A stretch of 64,000 bases of DNA from Siderastrea radians (GCA_964017195.1 OZ024895.1:24773875-24837874), one strand, 5' to 3'; counted from the stretch's first letter, positions 1 to 13,150 are shown. Numbers and translations are program-made. The notes: generated from the letters alone by a model not told the origin.

Positions 1-3000
1 CTGCAGAAACGAAGGTTTCTAGAAAATAACCACAAACTCTGTCAGTAAGTGACACAAATATTCAACATTTCAACCAAGCACAAATCCTACGAAAAACGAA
101 CGCCACGAGCGATGTACATCACTAACAAAACTAACCTAAGATCTCAAAGAAGGGCCTCAAAACGTATCTTATTGTGGTACTTAGACTTCGATTTTTCAGT
201 AAACGTTCTATAGCAATTTAATGTCCAAAGTCTATTTTTTCCACCATTAATGACTGGTAGTTGAACTCACCAGTAAAGTTCTCGGCACAAGCGATGTTTG
301 CAATGTTTTGATCCTCTCTCACAGTATCGGTAAGCGGTTTTACTCGTAATCTAGCATTCCTTGCATGTCTGTCAGTGAGTTCAAAATGGACAGGCTCAAC
401 ATGGCTTGGTGCAGAAAGATTGCGAACGTCATAGAATTTTGATGGGAGGTCGCCCAGTTTCTTTAATATCATAGGATTTTTGGAGATTTTTAGTATTTTT
501 TATGGGATTTTTAGGCGAATGTGTGGATTTTTACAACATTTTTGGAAAAATTCCGGGAAGATTTTTAGGCCATTTCTCGTGATTTTTGTAGCTAGGCCTA
601 GGCCCAATAGTGACTGGGTAACGCAAGGACAACGGGTGATAGCGGCGTTGTTTCTGGTGAAGGTACAATAGAGGTTCTCTAAATGGTAGACTTGGTGACC
701 ACGTCTACCTTCCTGATAGAGTTTAATAAGTTACAGACTGAGTGATGCTGGCTATATGGGCTGTGTTGTATAGAGGTTTAAAGGTGATTTGTTATTGTAG
801 TTGCAAAGGAAAAAGCCCTGGGTACGACGTTGAGTTAATCAATTTGTCCAATGTTGTCGTTGAGCGAGAGGAATTATGTGTTGTTATGCAGTATTTGGAG
901 TTGTAGGTTGAATGAAATCGTTTCCATTATAGTTTGCTGGAATAAAATGTCATGCTGTTGGTGCGGTTTTGCACTGCAATCGACCTGATCGAAGGTTGCA
1001 CGGGAATAATAATGCAACGAGAAATAGGCAAAATGGAAATCCTGTTTAAGGGTTGTTCCCATTAGATGAATCCTTTTGGGAAGGAGGGGGAAAAGTGACG
1101 TACTGCCAACTGATAGACCACGGCACAAGAGGCCCCCAGAACGAATGTGTACACTTGAATAAAAGAGTGAAGTTTGGTTATGTTTGTTGTTCGTGTGTTT
1201 GATCGAGAATAGCGGCCATTCTGAAAAATTGCGACGGTGGAATCTTTTCGACGTCTGAGGGGAGGAAAGAAGATGGGATATTTTTCGGATTTTGCCATCG
1301 CACACAGGGAATAATAAATAGCCAAGGAACGAAGCTGCCCGACGACTTTCGTCCAATGTCTGCAACCATCAGGGGGTCACGGAAGTACATTGAGAAACAT
1401 GACCGGAAGTTATATTACAAGCAGGCTGTAGACGAGATGTTTGTTATTTTAATGAGGAGCTTTTATGAAAGGGCCATAAGAACGGAAACTATGAGAGGGG
1501 AGGGATTTTCTGATCTGATTAGGGAAAAGGCACCAAAGGTTACTTACTTAGTAGGGGTTTTGATGAGATTTAACAACAAGAAATGTTCCACAAAGGGAAA
1601 TAAAAATAAAACAATTCAGACAGGTTTTAAAAATACACTTTGTTCTTTGAAGGGAAAGTACAAACTGTAACATCTAACAGGGGCAAAAGTCGTGATTTCT
1701 TCTGGCTATTCGTTATGTGACCACTGGAACAAGATATTTTATTGTTTGTTTCTGGGTTGTTCGATAAATTGTTAGTACACATTGAAAAACTGAAAGGATT
1801 TCGTCCTTCTTCGAAACAACTGAAAACAACTGAAAAAATTCTCACCTGAAAAAATTCTCACCTCAAATTCAATTGGCTTGCACCAGAAAACGTCGCAGAC
1901 CTCAAATGGAGCAATCTGTCAATCAACTATTTACATATGTCACTTAGGTCACTCCCTGGTAGCAGAGAAGTTACCAAATCAAGCATGTGGAAAATGACAT
2001 GAAAGCATCTAACATTTGTGTATATTCTGACAAAATTTGCCCGCATATAGTTAGTTGATCACCTTACCTTGCCGCAAACCCGTTTTGGTGAATTTGCGAG
2101 GGAGATTTAGCTATGTAAATGGACGGTATTCGAAGGCACTCGTTCCCGTTTGGTCCCTTGTCAATTTCTTTGACTCTGAAGGTTTGTTGGTCCCAGACGT
2201 TGGAAAGATGACCACGCTGGAATCACTCAAAATGGCCGCACACAGGAACTTGTAATAAAGGTAACCAAAGTTGAATCTTTTATTCATGTCCACTTGTTTG
2301 ATGTGAGGGTCTCTGTGCCACGGCGCAGACAAGAGAAGCGACTGGGTACGAGTGCGGTCCGAAGTATTTTTGCGGGGTTGCGAGAGGTGCGATAATTATT
2401 ATGATGAAAGGTGAAAATGTAGTTTCAGGCTTCTGAGGCTATTCAACAAGTGGGTGGAAAGCTGGCCGGGGGAGAATTTTTACCCAATTTCAGCCTCAAC
2501 ATTGGCTTAAAATTGAGTCTAAACAATAAACAATGCTTTGTGGTTCTGCGACTCACATTTTCTGTTGATGTCGGGACATGCGCACTGTGTTGAATCTAGT
2601 GATGCGTGGTAGAAGCAGTCATTTTCAAGGATATCTCAGTTTTTATCCTGGTGTTTGTGCGCTCATGTTTACTGGAAATGAGCAGATAGTGTAGTCAATT
2701 GAGTTGTGTGGATTTCCTTGGTTCACGTCTCTGAAGTTGTAGAAGGTATCTTTTGATATTTGTTCATGTCATCTGTAAAAGTGAACGGGAATGACAAGGT
2801 ACAGTGTTGGTTATCATCATTGTTTACTGTTTTGTTGCTGGTTTTTTGCCTTTTTAGAGGAGGAAGTGAATTTGTTGAATGACAAAGTATTAAGTTTGAG
2901 TGAAGAGACTATGACGAAACTTAAGTCCAAACACAGTGGAGTTTGAAGTACGCGTGGGGCGAACTACTTGAGTAACGGGTATAAGAAGACACTACGACGA

Positions 3001-4189
3001 AACGGTGCGTCAGTACAAGTGTGAATTGTTGAGTAGATGTGACCCTGCGCCAGGGACAAAAAGTGGAAGAAAACAACGGAGTTGGTTTCTGTGGAACGAA
3101 AGAATTTTTAGAAGGAGAAAGTGAAATAGAGGTTACTGAATCGTCTCAACAAAGCCATACAAGAGACTAATGTTTTCGTTCAAAGAGTTGGCTGTTGCTT
3201 TTAACTGGCAATTGGTTACGGCACGGTACTTATGTGTTTGGAGATTTGGATTACAGGTTGAGACGAGGCCCTCGACGCCATGGGAGTGACTGAAATTTGA
3301 TGAGTAGCATGCCTTTGCATATATTAAACAGCTAAAATTGCATACATGTAGAAATTTGTGTGGAACTTGAAGCTTTAGTACATGTAGCTCAAGCTTTGCG
3401 CTAAGTGAAAGTATTATTGTTTTGCCATTTAGGGCATTTTTCCCTGGATAACACAAAAACGTGATAAGTCGAACATCTTTTGATTTCTCTTTGACTTTTG
3501 ATTTATCAGGAATCAACTGTATTTGCAGCTTTTTCTGGGTGTGTGTCTTGGATGTATTTCAGTTCTAAATGAATAGGCTATAGTACTCTTTTGGTCAAGA
3601 AGAGTGGATGTTTACCACTTGGTATTCAGTGGTTCCTTGTGACAGTTTGGTGGCAAATTGGATCTAATTATGTACAATGGAAAAAACTGACAGATGTGTA
3701 ACTGGAACATATTTATTGTATGGTTTAGTTTTATATTCAATTTACAAATTTAATTTGCATTGCATTGCTTACTCTTGTGCTATAATAATTATATCATATT
3801 ATAGTATTACAAACAGAAATGATCTCCGATAAAATAGACCTAAATTCCATGTATTTCTCTGTTTACAGTAAAAACGGGAGTAACAGAAAGATTCCTTTAA
3901 AATTCAAATGTCAAGCTGATTACTTCAATCATTAAGTTACCACTACAGTAGTCTCCTATACAAATAAACAACCAAATTATTCAAAATCAAACTCAATGCC
4001 ATAGCTAAATTGTCTTTGGCGTAAGAATATACCAAGTTTTCATTGACACAAAAAATGTCACAGATATCAAAATTTGATACAATTCCTGATATCCCTTGGA
4101 AAGACTATTCAGCCTGGAACAAAACGAGAAGTTTTAGCATTATGTTACATGATCCATAACAGTAAATATAAGGAAACATTGTGTGTATT
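1..4189. other. AT-rich stretch without a recognised gene
   Basis: No ORF here reads like a known protein; the short ORFs have low-complexity or compositionally odd translations. About 480-580 holds a degenerate run of GGATTTTTAG-like words, and near 1840-1865 a short phrase (AAAAAATTCTCACCT) is repeated in tandem. Nothing else is supported. It may be intron or intergenic DNA of a host gene whose exons I cannot recognise. Confidence 0.4.
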
Positions 4190-5256
4190 TCAGGCCTTCT
4201 GACAGGGTGCAGGCAAAAAATGAAAATTATGTGGGAAAAAACGTCGATTGTGTGGGGAATTGTGTGGGATTGCATAATCTTGTGGCAAAGCAAATATTCA
4301 ATCTCCAGTGTTCTAGCCAGACCAACAGGGAGGAAATTCTGTATAGATGAAAAATGCGACTAAATTTCTTTCTTTGGCGTTAGAAATATACCCAGCAGTT
4401 GCCTATTAATGCGCATGTAAAACGAAAATAAAACTTTTGTATAAAATATTTCCAATCTAAACGAGTTCATTTCAAAAAAATACCTGCAGTTTTTGCTGTC
4501 TTGAATTAACAATAGGTAGTGTCAATAATTCCCTGTAAAGGTCCATAAATTCTCCGAAGTTAGCCGCAAAAACGGAACGCTAGGTGTGTGCAAATTGTGT
4601 GCTAAATGTGATTTGATACAGTGTTTGACTTCTCAACAACTTACCAAGTAGATCGTAGAACTTGCATTTTCTTGAATGAAAATGCCTTTCACAGTTGATT
4701 GACTGAAAAAAATGAAATCTAATATGCAGATCAGAACTTAATGATTTTTTTCCGACCAAAGTTTAACGATTCAGTTTGTTTGTTAATTCGCAAATTCGAT
4801 CAGTCCTTTGTGAAGATAATTCAGAAACAGTGACAGTCATTTCGGCACCACAGGTCATTTCTACAGAATATCTTCTTTGTTCCCTGGCATATTACTAAAC
4901 TGAACGAGGAAGCGATACACTCGAAAACTAAACCCAATTATTAAAGTTGACTAAAACTAGATCGAACTGAAACTAGTGCCTAGGCTAGTGCAGAGTGACA
5001 AAAGAATGCCTTGTCGTTTTTATATCCGCTTGAGCTATCGAGGAAAGCAAGGGATTTGTCGTTGTTTTGGAAGGTAAATAGCCTAAAAAGTTTTTAGGAA
5101 TCTTGGTGATCAATAGGATAGCTGATTTAATTAAATGTTTAAGCAAATCTTTCAGTATTGTGCGGGATTTTGCGGAGTTTTGGGAATTGTGCGTTATTGT
5201 GCGGCTTTGACCAAATTGTGTGGTCCCGCACCCGCGCAGCCTGTCAGAAGGCCTGA
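4190..5256. mobile_element. Inverted-repeat element with G/T-rich subterminal repeats
   Basis: The two ends are inverted copies: TCAGGCCTTCTGACAGG at the left reads as its complement at the right. Inside each end are several degenerate TTGTGTGGG / TTGTGCGGG words in opposite orientation (4225-4290 and 5155-5230). The roughly 1.07-kb interior has no convincing coding region, so this looks non-autonomous. I could not settle the target duplication, because the outermost bases are themselves palindromic. Superfamily unknown. Confidence 0.7.
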
Positions 5257-7249
5257 TGTTACACTTTGTGTCTACTGAAATGTATCATAAGTTCCATATA
5301 TACATGTATATCATCCAACGGACTGACTTTTGTTTTCAGTTAAGGTTCTGTGTGTTTGTAGGTGAAAAATAGAGAGGATGCAAAATTGAGATTGAAATAA
5401 CAATAGAAAGATTATACACCATATTCACAAATGGGGGCTGACCTGGGGCGAGTAAGAGGCCAAGCACGGAATGCTGGAAAGTCCTGGAGTTTTATTCTGG
5501 GATTTTCCAGGACTGGAAAGTTGTCGAAAAGTAATAGAGGTCCTGGAAAGTCCTGGAAATCTATGTTTGTAAACAATTGTCTGCACTATTGTTTTTGGAT
5601 TTCTATTTCGTGAGGATTTAATGCTTGCCTTTATATAATTTGTGGATTTGGGACACCTGGAAGAATCTGAGACTTGGACAACTGTTTCTGAAAAAGGGGC
5701 ATGAACAGTATAGAAAGGTTTCGCAGCCCAATTTTTTTTTGATAAACAGGAGATTTGCTTTTAGAAGGAAAAGAGTTTTGATTTTATTGCCAGCATGCAG
5801 GTCTGCACATATGCCAGTATGTCAGTATAAAGTCCGGAATGTGGTCTGACAGACTACACACTGGATATAAATCAAGGACTGGATACAAAATGCAGTCCAC
5901 CTGAAATAACTGGTTAAGTTTTTAACAAAAATGGTCAAAGAATAAAGAGTGGCAGAGTAACTAAACTGAAGAAATTGGAAACTTTAAATCTATTTTATGT
6001 GTTCTTCCATGCCTAAATGTTACATGAGTCTCATGAAAAACATAGATGTCACATGTTGCCAATGTTCATATGCTGTGGGTTTTGTGTAGTACTCAGACAA
6101 ATAAGCTCAAACCAAAAATGTCTGTGGAAGACATGATGGGAAGACTTCTTTTGTCAAAACAATTTTTCCATGAAATGTTTGAAATCAGGGTTCACTTTGT
6201 ATCCCTGAGGTCACCAATGGATGCCTTAGATGTATATATGTGAGAACAAACATGTACGTATTCAAGTGATTCAATGGGTATGTGTGTGTGACTGACGAGG
6301 GTTTCTTTTGGGCAACTACTGACAGGTACATTAGTAATGAAAATAGTGGTAATAGTAATAGTTTACTTACGTTTCACGTTGTCACTAAGACATAAGTTCG
6401 TGATCGGGTTTTAAGAACCTTAGTAACTTCAGATAGTACGGTATCACACAGCCATTGCGCTTGCTGATATTCAAACAATGCCTGCACGTTATAGTACATT
6501 TGGCTTTGTCAAGTCTTGCATGGGTAACTGCAACTAAGAACAAGAACATTGTATTTGGTGGCTTGTTATTAATTGTCATTTGAGTTCTTGAAAGCAGTGC
6601 ATTGTATTAGGGTAACTGTTGCAAAGAGATATCAATAACAATAATATTTATTGTTGATTTCAAAGACAAACGTGTTATGAGACAAGTCATCTCAGGGTGT
6701 TTGTTGTGTGACACCTATGGACTAAAACTGTACAGGTGTCAGTGGGGATGAATTTCAATTACTTTTTTGGACTTTTTATAGTCAAAAGACTCAGCGTGCT
6801 CCGCTCATTATTTAAGAATGGTTTTCATTACACCGGAACAGATTGCATTATTGGAATGAAAATTCCATTTTCAAATTAAAGATTGAAATCTTCTAACGGT
6901 AGACTCATTCGAAATCACGAATTTTGATTGGGTTGTTACTTACAGAAACCAAAAGTTGAGATGTCACGAAATACGAAACCATTGGCGGCTGTTGGTTTCA
7001 ATTGGTTTGACATTAGAGGGAATTTTTCTCAATTTTCAGGAACATTTCTTGTGCATTTGCATTTTCTTGTGTCTATGTATCCTTTGTACTTTCTACGATC
7101 TATATTCACCTAGTTCTTACTCTGCCTATTGTTAACAGGCGCACTTTCGGCACCAAGTCATTTATCAAAAGGCTAAATGCTATCGTCATGTTGCAGAGTG
7201 TGATACACAGTTTTGTGGTAAGAAAGAAATTCATTAATCTATTGGGTAT
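5257..7249. other. AT-rich stretch, no gene; short TCCTGGAAAGT repeats
   Basis: No coding region is recognisable. Between about 5470 and 5565 the words TCCTGGAAAGTCCTGGA and TTTTCCAGGACTGGAAAG recur in both orientations, a small degenerate palindromic repeat. The LINE described next may begin slightly before its first recognisable codon at 7250, but I cannot place its 5' end. Confidence 0.35.
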
Positions 7250-8734
7250 ATGGCCTTAAACTCTGTTTCCCTTAACCCAAGAGGCCTAAACAAATCTATC
7301 AAAAGAAGAAAACTTTTCCGGTGGCTTCATCTCAGAAAATTTGATGTAATTTTTTTGCAAGAGACGTACAGCGATGCTAGCTTGGAGGCATTTTGGCGAG
7401 CAGAATGGGGCGGCGAAATTTTCTTCGCACACGGTTCAAAACACAGTAGAGGCGTCATGATTCTTTTCAGACCCTCGTTAAGTAAAGAGGTGCTAAATGT
7501 CACTGCAGATAAAAATGGCAGATTTCTGATTGTAAATGCAATCGTTGATGAAGATGAATTTTGCCTCGTCAATATTTACACTCCAACGACCAGAACCAGC
7601 AAATTAACTTCTATCAAAAGATAACCGATTCCATTCGTAAATGCCAAACCGACAATATCCTTATTGGTGGAGACTTTAACTGCCCATTGTCAGCTTTGGA
7701 TAAATTCGGAGGGAAAGACATTCAATTTAAAAAAATGTAATTCATTCTGTTGAGGCACTTTTTAACAACTATGACCTAGTCGATTCCTGGCGTGAACAAC
7801 ATCCGCATGAAATGCAGTTTACCTGGAGAAATAGCTCAGGGAAAATCAAATGTAGGCTGGATTTCTGGCTTATCTCGAAACGACTTTTAAGCCGTGTTAC
7901 GAAAACCAACATTTGCGCTTACTATGATTCAGATCATTCCCCTGTCACCATCTCGATTAAACCAGAAGATATACAAGAAAAAAGAGGTCCAGGCTATTGG
8001 AAGTTTAATAATTCACTTTTGGAAGGTGAAGAATTTGTTACACAAATGAGTTTCATTATCAAGCATGCAGCCGAGAAACACAAGGATATTGCTGACAAAA
8101 GGCTCTACTGGGAAATGTTAAAAATGGAGATTAGGATGTTTGCAATCCGTTACGCTAAAAAGAAAGCATACACGGAAAGAAATATTGAACTGGACCTTCA
8201 AAAGTTAGAGGAAATGAATTTGCGCATTGATACAACTCCAGAAAACAGTTCCCTCGTAAACGAGGCTAGGAAACTTAAAATTGAACTAGATGAAATTGCC
8301 GTGCAAAGAACTAAGGGGTCCACTATTTGGAGTAGAGCTAGATGGTACGAATGGGGGAAAAATGTAATAAATACTTTTTCAGCTTAGGAAAAAGAAGTTA
8401 TGAAAAAAGACATATAACAAAATTGAAGACACCCGAGGGTATCACTGTAGAGGATCCAAAGGTTGTACTAACTGTTATGAAAAATTTTTACAACCAGCTT
8501 TACACCTCTCAAAACCAGCCATCAGCTGAACGGTTCTCCAACTTCTCTGATTATGAATCCTTACCGAAACTAGACAACGAAAAGCAAAACCTTTGCCAAG
8601 GTCTGATAACTGCAGAAGAATGCCTTGCAGCGCTCAAGACGTTTCAACATAATAAGACTCCGGGCACGGATGGTTTAACTGCAGAATTCTATCTTTGTTT
8701 TTGGAACGACATCTCTGGCCCTTTGATTGGCTAC
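7250..8734 (+). pseudogene. LINE ORF2, endonuclease and N-terminal RT part
   Basis: Three overlapping reading frames together make the first half of a LINE ORF2. The opening block starts MALNSVSLNPRGLNKS and carries FLQETYSD, an endonuclease motif. After a frameshift near 7620 comes IGGDFNCPL, and from 7812 RLDFWLIS and DSDHSPVT, the catalytic Asp-His motif of the endonuclease. A further shift near 8345-8385 leads into the pre-palm region ending NKTPGTDGLTAEFYLCFWND at about 8710. There, in the middle of the fingers region, the coding stops where foreign CATGAAAA-rich sequence begins. Enzyme role in this family: nick target DNA and prime reverse transcription there. This copy is inactive, with at least two frameshifts plus the insertion. 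Confidence 0.85.
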
Positions 8735-9265
8735 GGAATGAAAACCCATGAAAATCCTGTGAATATATTCATGGTATATTCACAAGATTTTCAAAGGTTT
8801 TTCATGGCTAAATTACCACCAGTTTTTCATGGTTTTATGCCATGAAAAAGGCATGAAAAACCAATTAAAATGCCATGAAAAATCCGCTGAAAATTGCATT
8901 TTTCAGGGCCGATGAAAATTTCAAATGAATCATGAACTTCATGAAATTCCCATGAAAAACTGTGAAAATGATGTTGATTTTTCATGGGTTTTTAATGATG
9001 TTGAAAATCCCATGAATTAAATGGCATGTGTCCATGCTGTAGTTTCATGGAATTTTCATGGCATCTTCCAATTTCATGACCCACGAAAAACCCATGGTTA
9101 TCCTGTGAACATTGAAATATTCATGCCCCACGAAAATCTTCCAGGCAGGTTCATGGTCTTTTCATGGCATTTTAAAGACCCATGAAAAAACTAATGCTGC
9201 TTGGTTTTAAGTCATTCAATGGGTTTTCATGGGGTGAAACCACCCCATGAAAATTGCATTTAACT
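8735..9265. repeat. Left CATGAAAA degenerate palindromic array
   Basis: At least twenty imperfect copies of CATGAAAA or TTTTCATG, often as face-to-face palindromes such as TTCATGGnnTTTTCATGG, with spacing that is not constant. This array matches the one at the right end of the same element. Such arrays are typical subterminal transposase-binding regions in some DNA transposons; that role is inferred. Confidence 0.75.
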
Positions 9266-9780
9266 TAAGTTAAGGGCACTGTACAGGTTGTCAGCTGGCA
9301 TCCTCATAACGAAAATTACAGTTCAAGCAATATGATTTTAAAAACTTACCATTTGCTGACTTGTATATCGCTATTGGCTCACTCATGACAAAAATGATCC
9401 ATGTACGTCAGTCTTCAATTCATATCACGTTTATTGCTCCCTTTCAGGAGTCCAGATAAGGATTAATGTACAGCATAATTTGCTTATTATAAATATAATT
9501 AAATATAATATATCTATAATTTTATCTATAATTTGCTTATTATGTATTTTTATAATATATCTGTTAATACATAATCACAAATAGTAGCATTAATTAGTTA
9601 TTAATATATAGATTTAGTCAAGCCTAAAAGCGGAGCCCCCCTTTTTGTTTTGTCTGTTTTTTGCTTTTGTTTTTTGTTTTGTTTTTTTGTTTTGTTTTTG
9701 CTGGCAGTTATTAATTTGTGAAAATACTCTCACCCAAGTCGTTTTATTAAAAAAAAACAAAGAAAAAAAAAGAAAAAAAT

Positions 9781-9848
9781 TCCTGCTCCCGCTGAGTGTC
9801 GAACCCGGCTCGTCGGCGTGAGATGCCGGTAACTAGTCCACCAGGCCA
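9781..9848 (-). tRNA. tRNA-Glu(CTC)-like module, probably SINE-type
   Basis: Read on the minus strand, it has an A-box-like TGGTGGACTAGTTACCGG, an anticodon-arm-like CGGCATCTCACGCCG with CTC in the loop, and a T-arm/B-box GGGTTCGACACTC, ending in GGGAGCAGGAA followed by a run of T (a polymerase III stop). The acceptor stem pairs poorly, so this is a degenerate tRNA-derived unit rather than a working tRNA. Confidence 0.6.
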
Positions 9849-10343
9849 TGGGCGTTTGACATTGTTTTCGTAGTTAATTTTAATACTTATATCTTTCTTC
9901 GTGACAAGCTGCCTATCAGCATGAAAATGCTGGTGTTTTTCTGGCAAAATGTGTTCAAAACGCCGTAAAAACCATGGTTGTGGACAGAAAAAACCAAAAA
10001 GCACTAGCTCTGCTATATTTGGCGTCGAAACCGCTGCGAAAAGCTGCGAACTCAAGCGGTGTGCCGACCGAGTTTGAACAGAACCGACGAGGCAAATTTG
10101 AACTTTTTGCCTGAACTTTATTGCCGAATTTCTTTCGCCTAGATTGAACTTTTCCCCTTCCACCAAAAAGACAACTGAGTGTTCTTTTGAACTTTTTTTC
10201 CACTAACAGATTTGTTTTTGACTTTTGTTGTCTTTGCTTGTTTTGCTACAACGCGGGTCAACAAGCGATTTCGCGCCGAAAATACACGGGATTCAGCACA
10301 GGGTTCTATCCAGTGTAGGAAGTGTATTGGTATCCCTGTGGTG

Positions 10344-10410
10344 CGGACGGACGGACGGACGGATGTACGGATGTACGGACTTACGGACGTACGGACGGAC
10401 GGACGGACGG
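10344..10410. repeat. (GGAC)n microsatellite
   Basis: Interrupted tetranucleotide tract CGGACGGACGGAC with TGTACGGA variants, about 67 bp. The ORFs running across it are artefacts of the repeat. Confidence 0.95.
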
Positions 10411-10984
10411 TCATGTGACTACTACGTCACTACCAAAATTTTTTGGCTTGATAGATTACCAAATTTCCTTAGCAATGGAGCTCCGCTGACGCGCCAGCGC
10501 GCTGGCTCCGCTATAAATCATGATAAAATTCCAATTTCTCCATGTTTAAATTTACCATGATTGAATACTTGTTTCATGACAAAATACCATAATATATCCT
10601 AATCCAATTATTTTTCTTCTATAGTAAATACTAGCAAATTAAATAATTTTTCATCTCTGGTACTTACAACTGGAACTCTTTTTCTTTTCCTAATCTTATT
10701 TTTTTTTATTGAAATGAAATCTTTATGTAGACTCCCATGAATCCATTCACATGTATGTACAATTATTTTGTTTTTGTTGATGTAGTGGAACCCTGACTTA
10801 CAACATCCATCTGCCCCACGAACTCTAACAGTGCTATTACAATCATTTAGTATTCACAAAAGATTGCATCTAAAATAAATTTTGAAACTACTTTTTTGGC
10901 TGGCGTACGTATCTACAATGTGCATGCACTGTATATTAGTATATGAACCTTGTTATTTCTTACTCTAGTTGAATGGTTTAAAGC

Positions 10985-11120
10985 CGAAGTGAGCCCGGCC
11001 ACAGGCCAGGCTTTGGCCGGGCTGGCCAAGGGATAAAAAAATTGGGGAAGCCGTGGTCACGCGGCCAGCCCGGCCTGGCGTGGCGTGGCATAAAACACCA
11101 AGGCCAGCCTGGCCAGTGAC
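10985..11120. repeat. GGCCAGCC/GGCCAGGC-rich palindromic cluster
   Basis: A sudden GC-rich island in AT-rich DNA. The words GGCCAGGC, GGCCGGGC and GGCCAGCC recur about eight times in both orientations (for example CACAGGCCAGGCTTTGGCC and AAGGCCAGCCTGGCC). It resembles the other degenerate palindrome arrays of the window and may be the remnant of another small element. Confidence 0.6.
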
Positions 11121-12259
11121 AAAAATAAGACAACTGTGGCTGCCAAGATCAGCAAAATTTAAATTTAGTCAGTACTCAGACAAATAAAAGTAACCAGGAA
11201 ATTAATTACTGGCAGGTTAGTTAGTTGCCAGGCAAATTGCCCAGACATCAATTACTATTAATAAAATTGAATGCCATTTCAAAAACTAACTATCAAAATA
11301 ACATTAATACAGTGATTTATTATGCATTGTTGCATGTAAAACATTGAAAGTTTTTCATTCAGTTGCATTATTTACAGGAATTTTATAATAGCACCTTCTT
11401 ATTAATGGTTATATACAATGTATAATACAATAATGATAAATTATAATAGAATCTTGTTCAGAAAGGAATAGTGCCCAAGAATCAAACAATAATAAACTCA
11501 AAAAAATTTTTTTGGTTCATTTTATCTGATATACATGTATTTGCTCTTTTCATTCTTCTAAAACAAAAAGTTAAGTTTTAATTTCTAGGCAGCTATGAAA
11601 AGTGTCTGAATTTATTGAATGCTTGTCCCCATGTGACTAAACATATAAAGGCAAACATGGGGAGCATTAGAATTTAGACACAAACACCCCTAACATATGA
11701 AATCCATTCAGTTAAAAAACAAGGTTTTACATTGTCTAGCAAACCAATGCAATCAGTAATCGGTTCAACTGACTAAAACATCAATGAAATTGCAATATTG
11801 GTAGATTACAATCTATATATATTAATTACTGCACAAAGAACTGCTGACACCATAAACTTATATGTATATGTGTTATGGAAATATATACAGAGCTATAAGC
11901 TTTTAAGCTTTTATCCATTTAATTTGAATGTCCAGAGCAATCAAATGCCATCTATTAGATTGCATTGAAAGACGATGGTCACTATTTTAAATGTCTTAAA
12001 TCTACATTTGAACATTGTGTTCTGTAATTATGAGTCGAATAATGCAAAAGAAAATGGTATCAAGAGAATTTAGTGCCATGTTTAAGCAACTTAGCTTATT
12101 AAGAACCAGCATTGGTGACTTGATATTGCTCTGCTGTTTGAGTGTCAGTCTCTCTCAGCTGAAGTCACTGAATAATGTGTTGAATACAGTCAATATCTAC
12201 AACAAAACATAAATGAATGGTCAATACCAGCTTATCTGAATGATGCTGCATTTATAACT
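11121..12259. other. AT-rich DNA, nothing recognised
   Basis: No ORF, repeat or RNA gene of note. Very A+T-rich, with short AT dinucleotide runs. Confidence 0.4.
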
Positions 12260-13150
12260 AGCCTGCGTGCAGACGTCTCCTATTTCCTTCCACCCGCGGA
12301 AAAGGGACGTCTGCGAAACGGCGTCGCTAATCGTGTTCCAGTATCCTGCTGTTCGGGTTTTAAATTTCGCATAAATTATGACAACACAGTTTTGTTTTCT
12401 GTGCCAGAATCGTTTCCCTCTGATCACTCCGTGATCGGAGGACAAACCGGACTAAGAGGAGGAATCTGAATTTTTCTCACAGAAGCATTGCGAACGGCTT
12501 TCACAGGAGATGACGTAACCAGCGAACTGAGATCGTTCGAATAATGATCTACCGACTTCTCCAAAAGAATTCGCTTCTCGGGAGAAGCCGAAGTTCCTAC
12601 GCTGTCCTTTCCTAGTGTCTCGATCTTTTTTTTTACTGTAAGTCCTGCCTTGAAAGCTTTGGAACTATAATCGCTAAAAAGTTCGTCCTCGATTTTTCTC
12701 ACGTTGGCGTATAGCCTGCGTGGGCTAGTTGGCATAAAGACCTCTCCGCTTTCGCATCTTTCCCACGCACGATCTACAAATATATGGCGATGTTTCGTGT
12801 ACGATGAACTGAAGAGAAAGGATTTCTTCCTGAACTTTAAATTCAATGCGACTTTTCACAAGGTTTCTGTCGTTGTTTTTCTGAATAGTCGAGAAACACA
12901 ACACACAATCGGACATGTTTTGATCAATGGAAAACCCCGCTAAATGTAGAGGGCATACATTATCTCGAGCATTTCCCGACAAAGCCAATCAGAGTTGTTT
13001 CTAACAGTGGCTATTGTCAAGCAACCAATAAAAGCACTTTCCACGAATTCCTGAAAAACAGCAGGATACTGGAACACGATTAGCGACGCCGTTTCGCAGA
13101 CGTCCCTTTTCCGCGGGTGGAAGGAAATAGGAGACGTCTGCACGCAGGCT
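12260..13150. mobile_element. 891-bp element with identical 94-bp terminal inverted repeats
   Basis: The first 94 bases (starting AGCCTGCGTGCAGACGTCTC) are repeated as an exact inverted copy at 13057-13150. No mismatch is visible, which suggests a young insertion or recent correction. The interior holds a broken minus-strand ORF with a two-cysteine-pair finger. TA lies next to both outer edges or belongs to the repeat, so the target duplication cannot be fixed. Superfamily unknown. Confidence 0.85.
12424..12988 (-). pseudogene. Cys-pair finger protein ORF inside the 891-bp element
   Basis: Two overlapping frames make one protein-like reading. The first (from ATG at 12988) has CVLC about 27 residues in, then YICRSCVGKMRKRRGLY some 40 residues later: a spaced CxxC...CxxC pattern that could bind one zinc ion, followed by a basic helix. 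It stops at TAG near 12726. A second frame resumes with LYANVRKIEDELF and continues about 100 residues in a Ser/Lys-rich tail ending at 12424. The join shows a short imperfect duplication of the LYAN codons with a frameshift, so this copy looks broken. Similar Cys-pair proteins are frequent in coral repeats as I recall; function unknown. The ORF lies wholly inside the inverted-repeat element, so it moves with it. Confidence 0.55.

Larger units (their letters stand above)
9607..10520. mobile_element. tRNA-containing interspersed repeat with a (GGAC)n tract
   Basis: The opening phrase TAGATTTAG.CAAGCCTAAA AG.GGAGC recurs as a fragment at 62781-62813, which shows it is interspersed. The body holds a T-rich run, a tRNA-like module on the minus strand, the (GGAC)n tract and a closing GC-rich palindrome near 10490-10515 (GCGCCAGCGCGCTGGC). 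I treat the whole as one composite repeat, but only the start is supported by a second copy in this window. Confidence 0.5.

Noticed and set aside
4181..4363. 60-residue ORF at the left end of the first element
   Set aside because: Overlaps the terminal inverted repeat and subterminal words; no motif.
10212..10560. Three overlapping ORFs across the GGAC tract
   Set aside because: Their length comes from a stop-free tetranucleotide repeat; translations are repetitive.
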